This document shows positions 16,954 through 25,990 of a stretch of DNA of 64,000 nt, in pieces (positions within the stretch are counted from its first letter, which is position 1; the number at the start of each line of letters is the position of its first letter). Position numbers and translations under genes: made by a program. The notes beneath the pieces were generated by a model. It was not told where the DNA came from and ran no database searches. It was given only the letters and a program-made list of their open reading frames with translations. Source of the DNA: Gemmatimonadota bacterium (GTDB taxonomy: Bacteria; Gemmatimonadota; Gemmatimonadetes; Longimicrobiales; Gaopeijiaceae); contig JAPPNN010000003.1 of the NCBI GenBank assembly GCA_028873815.1, positions 1-64,000 of the forward strand. The letters run 5' to 3'.

Positions 16954-18030
16954 TCACCCCACCGGCCCACTAACCTGCCACTCCACCACCTCGAGCGGCT
17001 CCCCAAGCAACGCCGCCCCTCGAACCGGCGAGATCAGCTCTTCCCCCACCGCCCGCCACACCAGCCGCCTGAACCGCTGGGGCTTCTCAAACGCCCCAAA
17101 CCCCTGGTCGTCTCGGATCGGCTCCGGCTCCGACATCAGCCAGCCACGCGCAAACGTCGCAAATGCCCGCCGAACCGCGGCCGAACGCAGCACCCCGACC
17201 TGACCCAGCCGAACCAGCATCGCCGCCGCCGACACCCCGTAGGCATGCTTAAGCCGCGCGATCTCGTAGTACGTAACCCGACGACGCCTTCCCCCGACCT
17301 TCTCCAGCAGATCCCGGCCGGGCACAAGGAACGCGCCTGCAAACCGGTTCATGGCCGCTTCCAGCCCGATCGCGGGGTTCCCGGTGGACCGAATGATCTT
17401 GTGCGCGAGTTCGTGGGCCAGGGTGAAGCGCTTGCGTTCCACGTTCGTCCGCTTCGACACCACGACCGCATCGGCGACGACGCTGCCCTGTCGCATGGCC
17501 CGGCACGCCAGGCCGCTGATACGCTCGGGCAGATCGGATTCGACGACCTTGATCCCCTTGTCCTCCAGGAGGGCGCACAGGCTGGGCACCGGATCCATGC
17601 CAAGGTCCCAGTCCGCACGAAGCTGATCGGCGCGCTCGTCGATCTCGGCCTCGTCGGCGATGCAGTCGCAGCGGCAGTGCGCAAACCGGTCGCCAGCCGC
17701 CGGAATCCCGAGAATGTCCTCGATGGTCAGATACCGCTCGAGCTTGTCGATCAGCACGGCTTCCGCACGCGCCCGGTCGCGGCTGGAAGTGCCCGGATCC
17801 TTGCGGAATTCGAGCCCGTCGAGGACGTCGATCCGGTCGCTCATGAGGAAGTCCAGCGAGACATCGAGCGCCTCGCCGAGGGCGACCAGCACAGCCGACG
17901 ACGGCATCATCCTGCCCGCCTCGTACTTGCTGATCGCTTGCGCGCTGACCCTCGGATCCATCCGCTCGGCAAGCGACCGCAGAGAAAGCTCCGCGCGCTT
18001 GCGTGCGAGCCGAAGTCGCTGTCCGAACAT
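16954..18030 (-). CDS. Xre-family HTH regulator with ImmA/IrrE metallopeptidase domain
   Basis: 358 residues. The N-terminal helix-turn-helix is MFGQRLRLARKRAELSLRSLAERM ... QAISKYEAGRMMPSS. The central ImmA/IrrE (M78-type) zinc peptidase motif is RFTLAHELAHKII around residue 204, followed by EAAMNRFAGAFLVP, the conserved distal segment. Such proteins are repressors that can be inactivated by proteolysis on DNA damage or phage signals, and some serve as antitoxins. The gene diverges from the unknown gene at 18152 across a 121-bp spacer with two inverted repeats, so it likely represses both. In this class the co-regulated neighbour is often a toxin or defence effector; that is inference here. 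Confidence 0.88.
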   Translation of the reverse strand: MFGQRLRLARKRAELSLRSLAERMDPRVSAQAISKYEAGRMMPSSAVLVALGEALDVSLDFLMSDRIDVLDGLEFRKDPGTSSRDRARAEAVLIDKLERYLTIEDILGIPAAGDRFAHCRCDCIADEAEIDERADQLRADWDLGMDPVPSLCALLEDKGIKVVESDLPERISGLACRAMRQGSVVADAVVVSKRTNVERKRFTLAHELAHKIIRSTGNPAIGLEAAMNRFAGAFLVPGRDLLEKVGGRRRRVTYYEIARLKHAYGVSAAAMLVRLGQVGVLRSAAVRRAFATFARGWLMSEPEPIRDDQGFGAFEKPQRFRRLVWRAVGEELISPVRGAALLGEPLEVVEWQVSGPVG

Positions 18031-18056
18031 GCCGTTTCCCGCGTTTTGAGTGACTG

Positions 18057-18106
18057 ATTGTTGACAACAATGGCATTGTGGTGTACGCTTGTCAACTTAC
18101 AGTTGA
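18057..18106. promoter_or_regulatory. Divergent promoter with two operators for the Xre-ImmA regulator
   Basis: A perfect 15-bp palindrome ATTGTTGACAACAAT (18057-18071) and a second inverted repeat TCAACT-TAC-AGTTGA (18092-18106) lie 35 bp apart between the divergent genes, with CAATGGCATTG between them. On the + strand TTGACA (18061-18066) is followed after 17 bp by TACGCT. On the minus strand TTGACA (18096-18091) has a weaker box 17 bp away. Both -35 boxes are embedded in operators, suggesting that one repressor controls both directions. Confidence 0.65.
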
Positions 18107-18151
18107 AGGCCGCGGAGTCATCTGCGACAGTCGGACGATGAGGAGGGGGAT

Positions 18152-18535
18152 GTGGAGGACGAGACGCGGCGCCGGCCGCACATCACCGCGCTGATCGCCA
18201 GCGCACCGTGGCGCGAAGCCGTCACCTACCGCGACACGTGGCCCCACGAGTACGTGGTCGTCAACCGCGACGGACAGCAGGAACTGCTCGCCGCATTCTG
18301 CGAACGGATCGAGCGGGGCGAGGGAGTCGAGTGTCGCTTCTTCCACCAGACCCGCCCGTACCTCTTCCTCGGGGACTACAAGTACTGGATCATGGTGGAT
18401 TGCAGCGACGTCGACCTCGACGCCGAAGACCACGTGCTGAACCGCGCGCGCCTCTACCGGGACCGGCGCGACTTCGTCATTCAGCCGGGCGATACGGGTA
18501 GGCGGGGGGATTATCCGGTGGGGCCGGTGGGGTAG
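18152..18535 (+). CDS. Unknown protein divergent from Xre-ImmA
   Basis: 127 residues from a GTG start with a strong ribosome site (AGGAGGGGG) just upstream. The sequence is compact, hydrophilic and rich in aromatic and Arg residues: IASAPWREAVTYRDTWPHEY, HQTRPYLFLGDYKYWIMVDC, NRARLYRDRRDFVIQPGDTG. There is no signal peptide or membrane segment, so it is cytoplasmic. I do not recognise a characterised family, although the pattern looks strongly conserved in type rather than random. It shares a regulated divergent promoter with an Xre-ImmA gene, the layout of toxin or effector loci. What it does is unknown. Confidence 0.7.
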   Translation: MEDETRRRPHITALIASAPWREAVTYRDTWPHEYVVVNRDGQQELLAAFCERIERGEGVECRFFHQTRPYLFLGDYKYWIMVDCSDVDLDAEDHVLNRARLYRDRRDFVIQPGDTGRRGDYPVGPVG

Positions 18536-18540
18536 GGGCC

Positions 18541-18582
18541 GCCTGTCGTACAACCTGGGAGGTCTACCCGATCGAGCGCTGA
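18541..18582 (+). pseudogene. 3' tail relic of a propeller gene
   Basis: Directly after the preceding gene, a frame reads TTWEVYPIER followed by TGA. The same ending EVYPIER-stop closes the intact propeller gene at 26613-27866, and the 20 bp after this stop (TGATCGCGCAGGCGACCGAA) match those after the propeller stop at 20631 in most positions. It therefore appears to be the last dozen codons and 3' flank of a lost propeller gene. Confidence 0.5.
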
Positions 18583-18612
18583 TCGCGCAGGCGACCGAAG
18601 TGTCATCGGTCG

Positions 18613-18939
18613 TCATTCGAACAACTGGGCATGCGTACCAGCCCGGGCAAAGTAGACGGAACCGCTCGGCCCGTCTGTGTCGTCGATGCGATAGATGAGC
18701 AGAAAGTCACCGCCGACGTGGCATTCGCGGTAGGGTGCCCATGAGCCTTTGAGCGCGTGATCCCTCCATTCAGGACCGAGCGGGGCGTCGTTGGCGATGA
18801 GGAGGAGCATGACCGCCTTCAGCCGATGCATGTCGTATCGACCCGAACGCGAGAGGCGCTTCCAGTCCTTTAGGAACCGTCGGGAGTAGTCAACTCGGCG
18901 TGGCGGTTTGGCCCGCTTACCGGTCGGAAACGTCTTCAA
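18613..18939 (-). CDS. yafQ: YafQ-family mRNA interferase toxin
   Basis: About 108 residues from a TTG start overlapping the antitoxin gene by about 20 bp. The RelE/YafQ fold is evident: DYSRRFLKDWKRLSRSGRYD at the N-terminus, then PLGPEWRDHALKGSWAPYRECHVGGDFLLIYRIDD and a C-terminal RAGTHAQLFE, with the catalytic-type His and acidic residues of YafQ (H in RDHALKG; HAQLF at the end). YafQ cleaves mRNA on the ribosome in frame with codons. The track's longer N-terminus lies inside dinJ and is not needed. It forms a complete module with the upstream antitoxin. Confidence 0.87.
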   Translation of the reverse strand: MKTFPTGKRAKPPRRVDYSRRFLKDWKRLSRSGRYDMHRLKAVMLLLIANDAPLGPEWRDHALKGSWAPYRECHVGGDFLLIYRIDDTDGPSGSVYFARAGTHAQLFE

Positions 18940-19198
18940 GCTCCGCAAACATCTCGTCCGCGCTTGCGAATCGCGCCGCGCGCGTGTTGACCATCTCGTC
19001 AACTTCGGCCATGGCCGCCCGTGTTTCCGCGTTTGGAACCTTCAGTTCGAGCGGGAACGCCTGATCGACGGCAATGCGATGGAACAAGAGCCGCACGGCC
19101 TGTGAAGCGGTCAGGCCCATCGCCGCGAGCGCTGCCGTCGCCTTCCGTTTCATCTCGGTGTCCATCCGGACATGCACCATCGAACTCTGCGTCTTCAC
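18917..19198 (-). CDS. dinJ: DinJ/RelB-family antitoxin
   Basis: 93 residues from a GTG start preceded by AGGAGG at 5 bp. The ribbon-helix-helix N-terminus is visible: SSMVHVRMDTEMKRKATAALAAMGLTASQAVRLLFHRIA, then QAFPLELKVPNAETRAAM, the standard DinJ continuation. It neutralises the YafQ toxin encoded by the overlapping downstream gene and represses the pair. The upstream 50 bp contain an imperfect repeat (CAATTGCGA and TCGTATTG) that may be its operator. Confidence 0.88.
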   Translation of the reverse strand: MKTQSSMVHVRMDTEMKRKATAALAAMGLTASQAVRLLFHRIAVDQAFPLELKVPNAETRAAMAEVDEMVNTRAARFASADEMFAELEDVSDR

Positions 19199-19326
19199 GC
19201 GAACCTCCTGTATCTCAATTGCGATTCATCGTATTGTTTCGGCGCGAGCCAGTCAAGCCGATAAGATAGATTCCCGTATCCCCAACGCCAGCCACTCCAG
19301 CCGCCCCGGAAAGGACCGCCTCCCTG

Positions 19327-20631
19327 GTGAAACACCGCCTGTCACCTCTCGTGGGTGTTGGCTCGGCGCTGGCCTTGGCCCCGGCCATTTGCCAGGCCCT
19401 GGCTTTCACCCCGCTACTCCCCACCCCGTCCGCCGCGCAGGACCGTCCCCTGACCGTAAACATGACCGAGGTGTACCGCGCGGGCGGCGTGAACGCGCCG
19501 GATTGGGCGCTTTTCGGCCCTGCTGCTGCCTTGCAGGCGAGCTTCGACGGGGCCGGCAACCTGCTCTTGCTGGATGCCTTCAACAAGCGGGTCGTCGTCG
19601 TCGGACCCGATGGCCAGCTCGTGCGCATAGTAGGTCGGGAGGGCGAGGGCCCGGGCGAATTCCAGGAAGTACGAGCCCTCGCGGTGTGGCGCGATGGCCG
19701 CTTCGCGGTGCCCGACACGGAGCATTCGGCGATCCAGGTGTTCAGCCCGGACGGGGAACTCGAGCGGTTCGTCAGGTGGCCCGGCGAGCCCAGAACGCTG
19801 TCCACCGCGCTCCGCCACAGGGAGATCCGGGCCGATCCGCTAGGCGACAGGATCGTCGCTCGCGGCGTCGAGGGCGTGCTGGTCGAGATGATGAGTTTCG
19901 GGAACCGGCTCCAGGGGTATCCGGAAGACGACACGGAGGGCGTCGATGATCGCGCGCTCGAGATGTTGGACCTCTCCGGCGACGTGATCGCGTCCGTGCC
20001 GGTTCTGCAGGGTTGGCGGGCGCCCCGTCCCGAGCCGCCATCATCCACGAGCCTGGACGACTGGCCGAAGATCGTCGCGGCCGTGGAGGACCGGTACTTC
20101 GAGCCGACGTTTCACTGGGACGTGCTGCCCGACGGCACCATCGCCTATTCCGACTCCACAGCGTACGCCGTCAAGCTCGCCTCTCCCGATGGGTCGGTGA
20201 CCGATGTGCTGAGGCGCCTGCTCTCGCCGGAGACGGTGTCGGAACGGATCCGGCAGGGAACGATCGCCTTCCGCCTCCAACGTCTTGAGGAGTCGTTGGC
20301 GAATCCTCCGTCTACAAGCCTGCCTTTCGGGAGGGATCCCGAGCAGAGCCGCCGAACGATTCGGGATCGTGAATTCTACCACGAAGTCCCCGTGGTTCAG
20401 GGCATCAGGGCGACCTGGGACGGTGGGCTGTGGATACAGCGCCGCAGCGAGAATCCGTGGGACGACGAGGGGCCGATCGACGTGTTCGACGCGGACCGGG
20501 AATACGTGGGAACGCTGTCAGCCGGGGAGCCGGCGATGCCGATCGCGTTCGGGCCCGACGGGCTCGTGGCGCACATGGAGAGCGATGAATTCGATGTGCC
20601 GACGCTGGTGGTGAGTCGGGTCGAGCGCTGA
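19327..20631 (+). CDS. 6-bladed beta-propeller exported protein
   Basis: 434 residues from GTG with a signal peptide ending near PTPSAAQD. The signature VGREGEGPGEF appears around residue 103, and the distal blades contain FHWDVLPDGTIAYSDSTAYAVKL and a C-terminus REYVGTLSAGEPAMPIAFGPDG ... DEFDVPTLVV. This matches the subgroup at 2061 and 53974 (same SDSTAYA and FGPDG motifs). No lipobox. Function unknown; likely periplasmic or surface binding protein. Confidence 0.88.
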   Translation: MKHRLSPLVGVGSALALAPAICQALAFTPLLPTPSAAQDRPLTVNMTEVYRAGGVNAPDWALFGPAAALQASFDGAGNLLLLDAFNKRVVVVGPDGQLVRIVGREGEGPGEFQEVRALAVWRDGRFAVPDTEHSAIQVFSPDGELERFVRWPGEPRTLSTALRHREIRADPLGDRIVARGVEGVLVEMMSFGNRLQGYPEDDTEGVDDRALEMLDLSGDVIASVPVLQGWRAPRPEPPSSTSLDDWPKIVAAVEDRYFEPTFHWDVLPDGTIAYSDSTAYAVKLASPDGSVTDVLRRLLSPETVSERIRQGTIAFRLQRLEESLANPPSTSLPFGRDPEQSRRTIRDREFYHEVPVVQGIRATWDGGLWIQRRSENPWDDEGPIDVFDADREYVGTLSAGEPAMPIAFGPDGLVAHMESDEFDVPTLVVSRVER

Positions 20632-20714
20632 TCACGCAGGTGGCCGAAGCGGAGCCGATCGCGATCGAACCGACGACCTGCTGTTTGCAAAGCCCCAAGG
20701 TTGCCCGACGCGGA

Positions 20715-23492
20715 TTAGCCTTCGACCGGGTTGCCGTCCGGGTCCAGGAAGCGCATCTCGCCCAGGCCTAGTGCGCGGATCTCGTGTTCAATCCGCACCC
20801 GGTCGCCGACCACGATCCAGACCAGGTTGTCAGGCCGGAACACGCGGGTCGCCTGGGTGCTCACGTCGGCTGCGCCGATGGCGCGTATTTTGTCGGCGTA
20901 GGTGTCCCAGTAGTTGTCGGGCAGATTGAACCGGCTCATCTCCACGATGCTCGACATGACCGCGCCGTTGGTCTCCCAGCGACCGGGAAGCGTCAGCGTC
21001 ATCTGGTCCTTTACCCGAGCCATCTCCTCCTCGGTCGGTGGCCTGTCGCCGCCGGTGCGGATGCCACGGAGCTCCTTGTCGATCTCGGCCATCGACTCGG
21101 CTGTCCTGTCCGTCTGGACGGGCGCGAGGGCGTAGTAGGGCCGTTGGCCAGCGGCGTCGGGCAGGACCGCCCAGGCGCCGTACGACCAGTGCTTGTCCTC
21201 GCGCAGATTCATGTTGAGCCGCGAGGTGAGGTGGAAGCCGCCGTAGATGTCATTCAAGGCCTCGATCCGGAGGTTTGCGGGGTCGCCCTTCGGCGGCACG
21301 ACGTGTCCGGCGAAGATGATTGACTGCTCCGAGTCCGGCCGGTCGATCAGGTAGACGACCGTGGCGGGCTGCGGCTCGACCTCGGCCAGATTCTTGGCGG
21401 GCACTTTGCCGGCTTCCCAGGCTGAGAACCGGACGTCGATCGCGGGCGCCAGGTCGTCCATGGTGATGTCGCCCACGACAATCAGGGTCGCGTTGTTCGG
21501 CTTGAACCAGGTGTCGTGGAAGTCCCGCAGCGAGCCGAGGCTGAGCTCGTTCATCGACTGCTCGGTCCCCGAGCCGGTCAGGGGGTTGCTGTAGGCGTGG
21601 CCCTCGCCGTAGAGGATGCGGGGCAGGACGCGCTGGGCCATCGGGACCGGCTCGACCTTCTCGCGCGCGATGCCGGCGAGCTGTTGCTGCTTCTGGCGGT
21701 CGAACTCGGCTTCGGGAAAGGAGGGATTGAGGATGACATCGGCGAAAAGGTCGAGCGACTCGTCGAGGTTCTCTACCAGCGCGCTCATCGAGACACTCGA
21801 CATATCCAGGTCCGAGCCGGCTCCGAGCGTGGCGCCGAGGCTCTCGAGCGCCTCCGAAATCTCGATGGCGCTGCGTGAAGTCGTGCCTTCGTCGAGCATG
21901 CCCATCGCCATCCGCGCGGTCCCAGGCAGGGCGAACTGGTCTGAGGCATAGCCGGCATCGAGCAGCAGGGTGAGGTCGACGACCGGCACGTGGTCCCGCC
22001 GAGCAAGCATGATCCTGAGGCCGTTTTCGAGTTCCACCGTCTCTCGTGCCGGAAAGGCAGCTTGCGGGAACTCGGTAACCTCGGGCGGTCCGGAAGTCCG
22101 GTCGATGGTGCTTGCCGCCGTCGTGTAGGTATCATAAGGTCTCACCTCCACGGTCAGGATGCCTTCGCCCAACCATTCAACGGCGGCGGCATGGACGTCG
22201 GCGACAGTCGCGGTCCGGAGGCTCTCCTGTTGCCGCCTGTGGCCGTCCGGGCTGTCGCGGTACACCTCGCTGGCGGCCAGGACGTCCGACTTGCCGCCGA
22301 AGCCGCCGATGCGTTCGACGCCGCGGATGAAGTTCGCCCGCCGGCTTGCCTGCGCACGGGCCAACTCGACCTCCGTGGGTCCCGAATCGAGGAACGCCCG
22401 GAGTTCCTCCTCAAGGACGGCCTCCACCTGGTCCAGAGCCTGACCCGGCTGGGCGGTGACGGAGACCACGAACTCGCTGCCGAGCTGGCCCGCCCTGACA
22501 GAGGCGCTGACATCGGTGGCGATCTGATCGTCGTAGACCAGACGGCGGTAGAAGCGGGAACTCTTGCCGACGCTCAAGACGTCGCTGGCCAGGGACAGGT
22601 GGTCGACGGATTCGTCCTCCACCGTGGCGACGTTCCAAACCTTGTAGACCCGCGCTTGCGGCACGCGATCATGAAGCACGATACGGGTCGCCTCCGCCCG
22701 GCGCGCGATAGTGACTGCGGGCCTGACCAGGGGTGGCCCGGAGGGGATGTGGGCAAAGTACTTCTTAACCCGGGCCTTGACATCTTCGGCTTCGACATCG
22801 CCGGCAACGACGAGAACCGCGTTCGCAGCGCCGTACCAGGTGTCGAACCACTCGTGTACGTCTTCGAGCGAGGCGGCGCTGAGGTCCGCCATCATACCGG
22901 CCCCCGGGTAGCTGTAGGGGTGGCCGTCCGGATAGGTGTTCTCGAGGATGGCAAGCTCCGCCTTGCCATAGGGCTGGTTCAGGTACTGACGGATTTCGTT
23001 CTGGACAACGCCACGCTGCTCGTCGAGTTTGGCCTGGGTCACCGCCGCCTTCATGTGCCCCATGCGGTCCGATTCCATCCACAGCGCCATGTCGAGCGCA
23101 GTGGTCGGCACGACTTGGAAATAGTTCGTGCGGTCCCCGCTCGTCGTGCCGTTCATTCCCGTGGCACCGACGCGGTCGAACGGCTTGAAGTACTCGTCGT
23201 CGAAGTGCTCGCTGCCCTGAAACATCAGGTGTTCGAACAGGTGCGCGAACTGTTTCCTGCCGGGTCTCTCGTTGCCGCCGCCGACGTGGTACCAGACGTT
23301 AACGGCGACGATCGGGGCCTTGCGGTCCTCGTGGACGATCAGTCGCAGTCCGTTGTCGAGCACATACTTCGTGTAGGGAATGTCGACGATGCCCTCAGAC
23401 GTCTGACCTTGTATCCCATGGCTTTGGCCAGCCAACGCGAGAGCCAGTGCCAGCCCCACTGCCGTCCGCCTCGTTCTTGTAGTCTCCTTCAT
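20715..23492 (-). CDS. M16-family zinc metallopeptidase, double-domain (insulinase/pitrilysin-like)
   Basis: About 925 residues from ATG 23492, which begins a signal peptide (RRTAVGLALALALAGQSHG); the 20 upstream codons in the track are unlikely. The inverted zinc motif HLFEH (HxxEH) is in KQFAHLFEHLMFQGSEHF around residue 80, with the downstream Glu in GVVQNEIRQY. The protein holds two M16 halves; the second begins around residue 475 (ARETVELENGLRIMLARRDHVPVVDLTLLLDAG) and lacks the zinc motif, as usual. It probably degrades peptides in the periplasm. It points away from the element at 23663, about 170 bp upstream of its start. Confidence 0.92.
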   Translation of the reverse strand: MKETTRTRRTAVGLALALALAGQSHGIQGQTSEGIVDIPYTKYVLDNGLRLIVHEDRKAPIVAVNVWYHVGGGNERPGRKQFAHLFEHLMFQGSEHFDDEYFKPFDRVGATGMNGTTSGDRTNYFQVVPTTALDMALWMESDRMGHMKAAVTQAKLDEQRGVVQNEIRQYLNQPYGKAELAILENTYPDGHPYSYPGAGMMADLSAASLEDVHEWFDTWYGAANAVLVVAGDVEAEDVKARVKKYFAHIPSGPPLVRPAVTIARRAEATRIVLHDRVPQARVYKVWNVATVEDESVDHLSLASDVLSVGKSSRFYRRLVYDDQIATDVSASVRAGQLGSEFVVSVTAQPGQALDQVEAVLEEELRAFLDSGPTEVELARAQASRRANFIRGVERIGGFGGKSDVLAASEVYRDSPDGHRRQQESLRTATVADVHAAAVEWLGEGILTVEVRPYDTYTTAASTIDRTSGPPEVTEFPQAAFPARETVELENGLRIMLARRDHVPVVDLTLLLDAGYASDQFALPGTARMAMGMLDEGTTSRSAIEISEALESLGATLGAGSDLDMSSVSMSALVENLDESLDLFADVILNPSFPEAEFDRQKQQQLAGIAREKVEPVPMAQRVLPRILYGEGHAYSNPLTGSGTEQSMNELSLGSLRDFHDTWFKPNNATLIVVGDITMDDLAPAIDVRFSAWEAGKVPAKNLAEVEPQPATVVYLIDRPDSEQSIIFAGHVVPPKGDPANLRIEALNDIYGGFHLTSRLNMNLREDKHWSYGAWAVLPDAAGQRPYYALAPVQTDRTAESMAEIDKELRGIRTGGDRPPTEEEMARVKDQMTLTLPGRWETNGAVMSSIVEMSRFNLPDNYWDTYADKIRAIGAADVSTQATRVFRPDNLVWIVVGDRVRIEHEIRALGLGEMRFLDPDGNPVEG

Positions 23493-23662
23493 CCTTCCTT
23501 GTCCTCGCTCGAAGCTCTGTTCTCGGCTCGCTTGCCCGATCCAGCCGGTCATGGTGGCTCAGCGTGCCATTGCGAACAGCACCTCATACGGGGCAATCCG
23601 TGCTTCGGTTTCGAGTGACGGCAGGTTAGCGGGGGCTATCGCGGGCAAAACGGCCATCTGGT

Positions 23663-23699
23663 GTAAACCAAAGTTTACATGATGGAAATCGCAGTTGAC
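23663..23699 (+). repeat. 37-bp tandem-dyad element, copy B
   Basis: The first dyad is a perfect palindrome GTAAAC-CAAA-GTTTAC (23663-23678), and the second is GGAAAT-N4-GTTGAC (23684-23699), with 5 bp between. It lies about 170 bp upstream of the M16 protease gene (minus strand) and 50 bp beyond the end of the GLPGLI gene. The bases after it (ATTTCGCGGTA) match those after copy C, so similarity extends beyond the dyads. Confidence 0.75.
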
Positions 23700-23749
23700 A
23701 TTTCGCGGTAGGGGTGCCGGATTAGGATAGACCTCGGCGAGGCCCGGTG

Positions 23750-24586
23750 TCAGATTTCAGGCCGAACCCGTTTGCATTGCACCAAGGCGCCTCGCCATCC
23801 GATCAGACATTCCACTTCCGGGTACCAGCGCGTCATATCGCGAAAGCTGGATATGACCTCCGTGGCAAAGGAACTCACGAACGACTGATACACTTCCGGC
23901 GATGTCGCCTGACCGTCTTCAGGCACCCGGATCAGTCCATCTTCCACCGCCTCCAACACGACCTCGGTCGCCGTGTAGGTCGTTACTCCTTCATTCACCG
24001 AAAGCGCCAGAATCATCCCCGGAAGCCCACCGTAAAGGGCCGGGCCAAACGATACCGGTATGTCCGGCGCGAACCACGCTTCAACCCGGTGGTCTGCAGC
24101 TTCACCAACCGCCCGGATCACTTGGTGTCCCAGATGCTCCCCATGCTGCTCGGTGATACTCCACGCTACCGGAGTGACCTCCGCAGGGACGCGATAGCGT
24201 TCCCCACCAAGCTCCAGCACCTTGACTCCCAAGGACGCTTCCTCCCCGACATAAGCCTGTAAGAAGCGGCTTGGCGTGACCGCGTACCACGCTTCGAGGG
24301 CTCGTCCCAGGGCGTTCAGGTTGGCTCCGGTGGCACGAAACCTGGCGGGAACAACCCCGCGGCCTCTGTTCCACCTACCCCGCACCATCAGCGATCGCGA
24401 AGGAGTGAAGTGGAGCAGGAACGGCGCGCTGCCCCATGCTTCCAGCACTGTGGGTACTTCGGCCAGTTCCCAGGGCAGCTCGACATCCAGCGACACGCGG
24501 CTGGCGTAGGCAATGGTACCGCTCTGCCCGTCCGCGCGGCCGACCGAAACCGCGATCGCGAGTACACCTGCGAACAGTGCCCTCAT
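23750..24586 (-). CDS. GLPGLI-family exported protein
   Basis: About 278 residues from ATG 24586, chosen because it starts a signal peptide (MRALFAGVLAIAVSVGRADGQ) and overlaps the upstream stop as ATGA. The family hallmark is seen as PVSFGPALYGGLPGMILALS around residue 190, preceded by VEAWFAPDIPVSFGP. GLPGLI proteins are small secreted proteins of unknown role common in Bacteroidota and related phyla. It is translationally coupled to the propeller gene 24583-25743, suggesting that the two products work together outside the cytoplasm. Confidence 0.8.
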   Translation of the reverse strand: MRALFAGVLAIAVSVGRADGQSGTIAYASRVSLDVELPWELAEVPTVLEAWGSAPFLLHFTPSRSLMVRGRWNRGRGVVPARFRATGANLNALGRALEAWYAVTPSRFLQAYVGEEASLGVKVLELGGERYRVPAEVTPVAWSITEQHGEHLGHQVIRAVGEAADHRVEAWFAPDIPVSFGPALYGGLPGMILALSVNEGVTTYTATEVVLEAVEDGLIRVPEDGQATSPEVYQSFVSSFATEVISSFRDMTRWYPEVECLIGWRGALVQCKRVRPEI

Positions 24587-25743
24587 CGCACCGTACCCGT
24601 GCACCGATCCGCGTCGATGGTGAATCGTCGCACGACCGTTGTTATACTGGTCGCCCCGTCTGCCCGCAGCCGTCGGTCCAGGACCCACAGAGTGTTTCCC
24701 TGCAGAAACGGCATCGGCACTCCGACATCCGAGGTGGGTACCAGGGTGTCGCCGCAGCCGCGATCACCGTCGAAACGGGACACGGCTGCGTAGAGCTTGG
24801 CACCGGTCATGGTGCCGTCTTCGTCGCGGTCACTCTCCTGGTGAAGCGTGTAGACGTTCCCGGCACTGTCCCGCGACAACTCGCGAACCAGCGACGAGGA
24901 CGTAAAGAAGTCGAAAATCCATGACCGCAAGTCCTGTTGACTATCCGGCTGCTTGCCGCGCATGACTTCGAGAAACTCAGCTTCATCCGGTTCGCCACGC
25001 CGCAGCCCCTTTCCGATCCAGACCGTATCGGTGACCGCACCTTCATGAGCGATCCGAATCACGAAGGGGCTTCCGGTAAACCCCAGCACCACATCACGGT
25101 CCCCCACGTCGAGGAAACCGATTGACAGCGATCCCGCCAAGGCATGTTGCTCTCTGTAAGGTGCAGGCACCGTCCCACGGTTCAGGACCATTGGCGGCGC
25201 TTGCTCCAGGGAACCGGCCGCGTCCACCAGGTCCGCGACGGCGATCACCCCATGGGATGCCGACGAGACCCGATTGTTTCCCGCAAACCAGAGCGAGTCA
25301 CCTGAGACCGCAAAGGACGAGGGTCGGTTGTTGACATCCACCCTCACGCGGCCGTGATGAGCACCCGTCACCGGGTCGAAGAGTTCCATCCTTCCGGTTT
25401 CGTCCAGGAATCCCGCGACCGCTTCTGTGACAAAGCCGACACCGCCCAAATGCAGGAACTCCCCAGGCCCACCTCCCCGCCTCCCCAAGTGCCCGGTCAA
25501 TCGACCGGTCGCGTCGTAGCGCAGGACCGTTTCCGCGAACCCGTCAGAAACCAGCAGTGCACCATCCCGCGCGACGAACAGCGCCAGTGGGTTCCCAATG
25601 TAGTGATCTTCCGTCTCCTCCAGCACGACGCTATCGCGGAGGATCAGATCGGGTCCGGGATTCTGGGCTGCTGCGCCGTTGGCGAATACGACCAGCAGAC
25701 CCAGGAGGATTGGCATCGCGGGCACATGGCGGTGATCATCCAT
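24583..25743 (-). CDS. 6-bladed beta-propeller exported protein, subgroup with C-terminal Cys pair
   Basis: About 386 residues from ATG 25743, with a signal peptide (AMPILLGLLVVFANGAAAQ). The signature is LGRRGGGPGEF. The C-terminal blade contains RGCGDTLVPTSD and ends TTVVRRFTIDADRCTGTVR. This ending and overall blade layout match the propeller at 48423-49562 (VVRRFEVDPSTCDGTVR), so the two are paralogues; in each case the stop overlaps the start of a second secreted protein by 4 bp (GLPGLI here, a regulatory-like domain protein there). Confidence 0.87.
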   Translation of the reverse strand: MDDHRHVPAMPILLGLLVVFANGAAAQNPGPDLILRDSVVLEETEDHYIGNPLALFVARDGALLVSDGFAETVLRYDATGRLTGHLGRRGGGPGEFLHLGGVGFVTEAVAGFLDETGRMELFDPVTGAHHGRVRVDVNNRPSSFAVSGDSLWFAGNNRVSSASHGVIAVADLVDAAGSLEQAPPMVLNRGTVPAPYREQHALAGSLSIGFLDVGDRDVVLGFTGSPFVIRIAHEGAVTDTVWIGKGLRRGEPDEAEFLEVMRGKQPDSQQDLRSWIFDFFTSSSLVRELSRDSAGNVYTLHQESDRDEDGTMTGAKLYAAVSRFDGDRGCGDTLVPTSDVGVPMPFLQGNTLWVLDRRLRADGATSITTVVRRFTIDADRCTGTVR

Positions 25744-25990
25744 TATTCTGGCAGTCCATCCAAATCGGCTGTCCCCCAGCAATCATTCTGACGTCGGACT
25801 GACATGAGCCGGCTGAGAAAGAGAGTCTGCTCAGCCACGCCGACAATTGAATCGGTCACCACCCCGTCGGCAACGAGATATGCCCGTGGCGCGGGAATTG
25901 TGTGTGCTTCGGAGATGACGCCACTTAGTCGAACGCGCCGTAGACTCAGGGCCTCGACCTGCTTGACACTTGGCGGCGTTCGCTTGAAAA

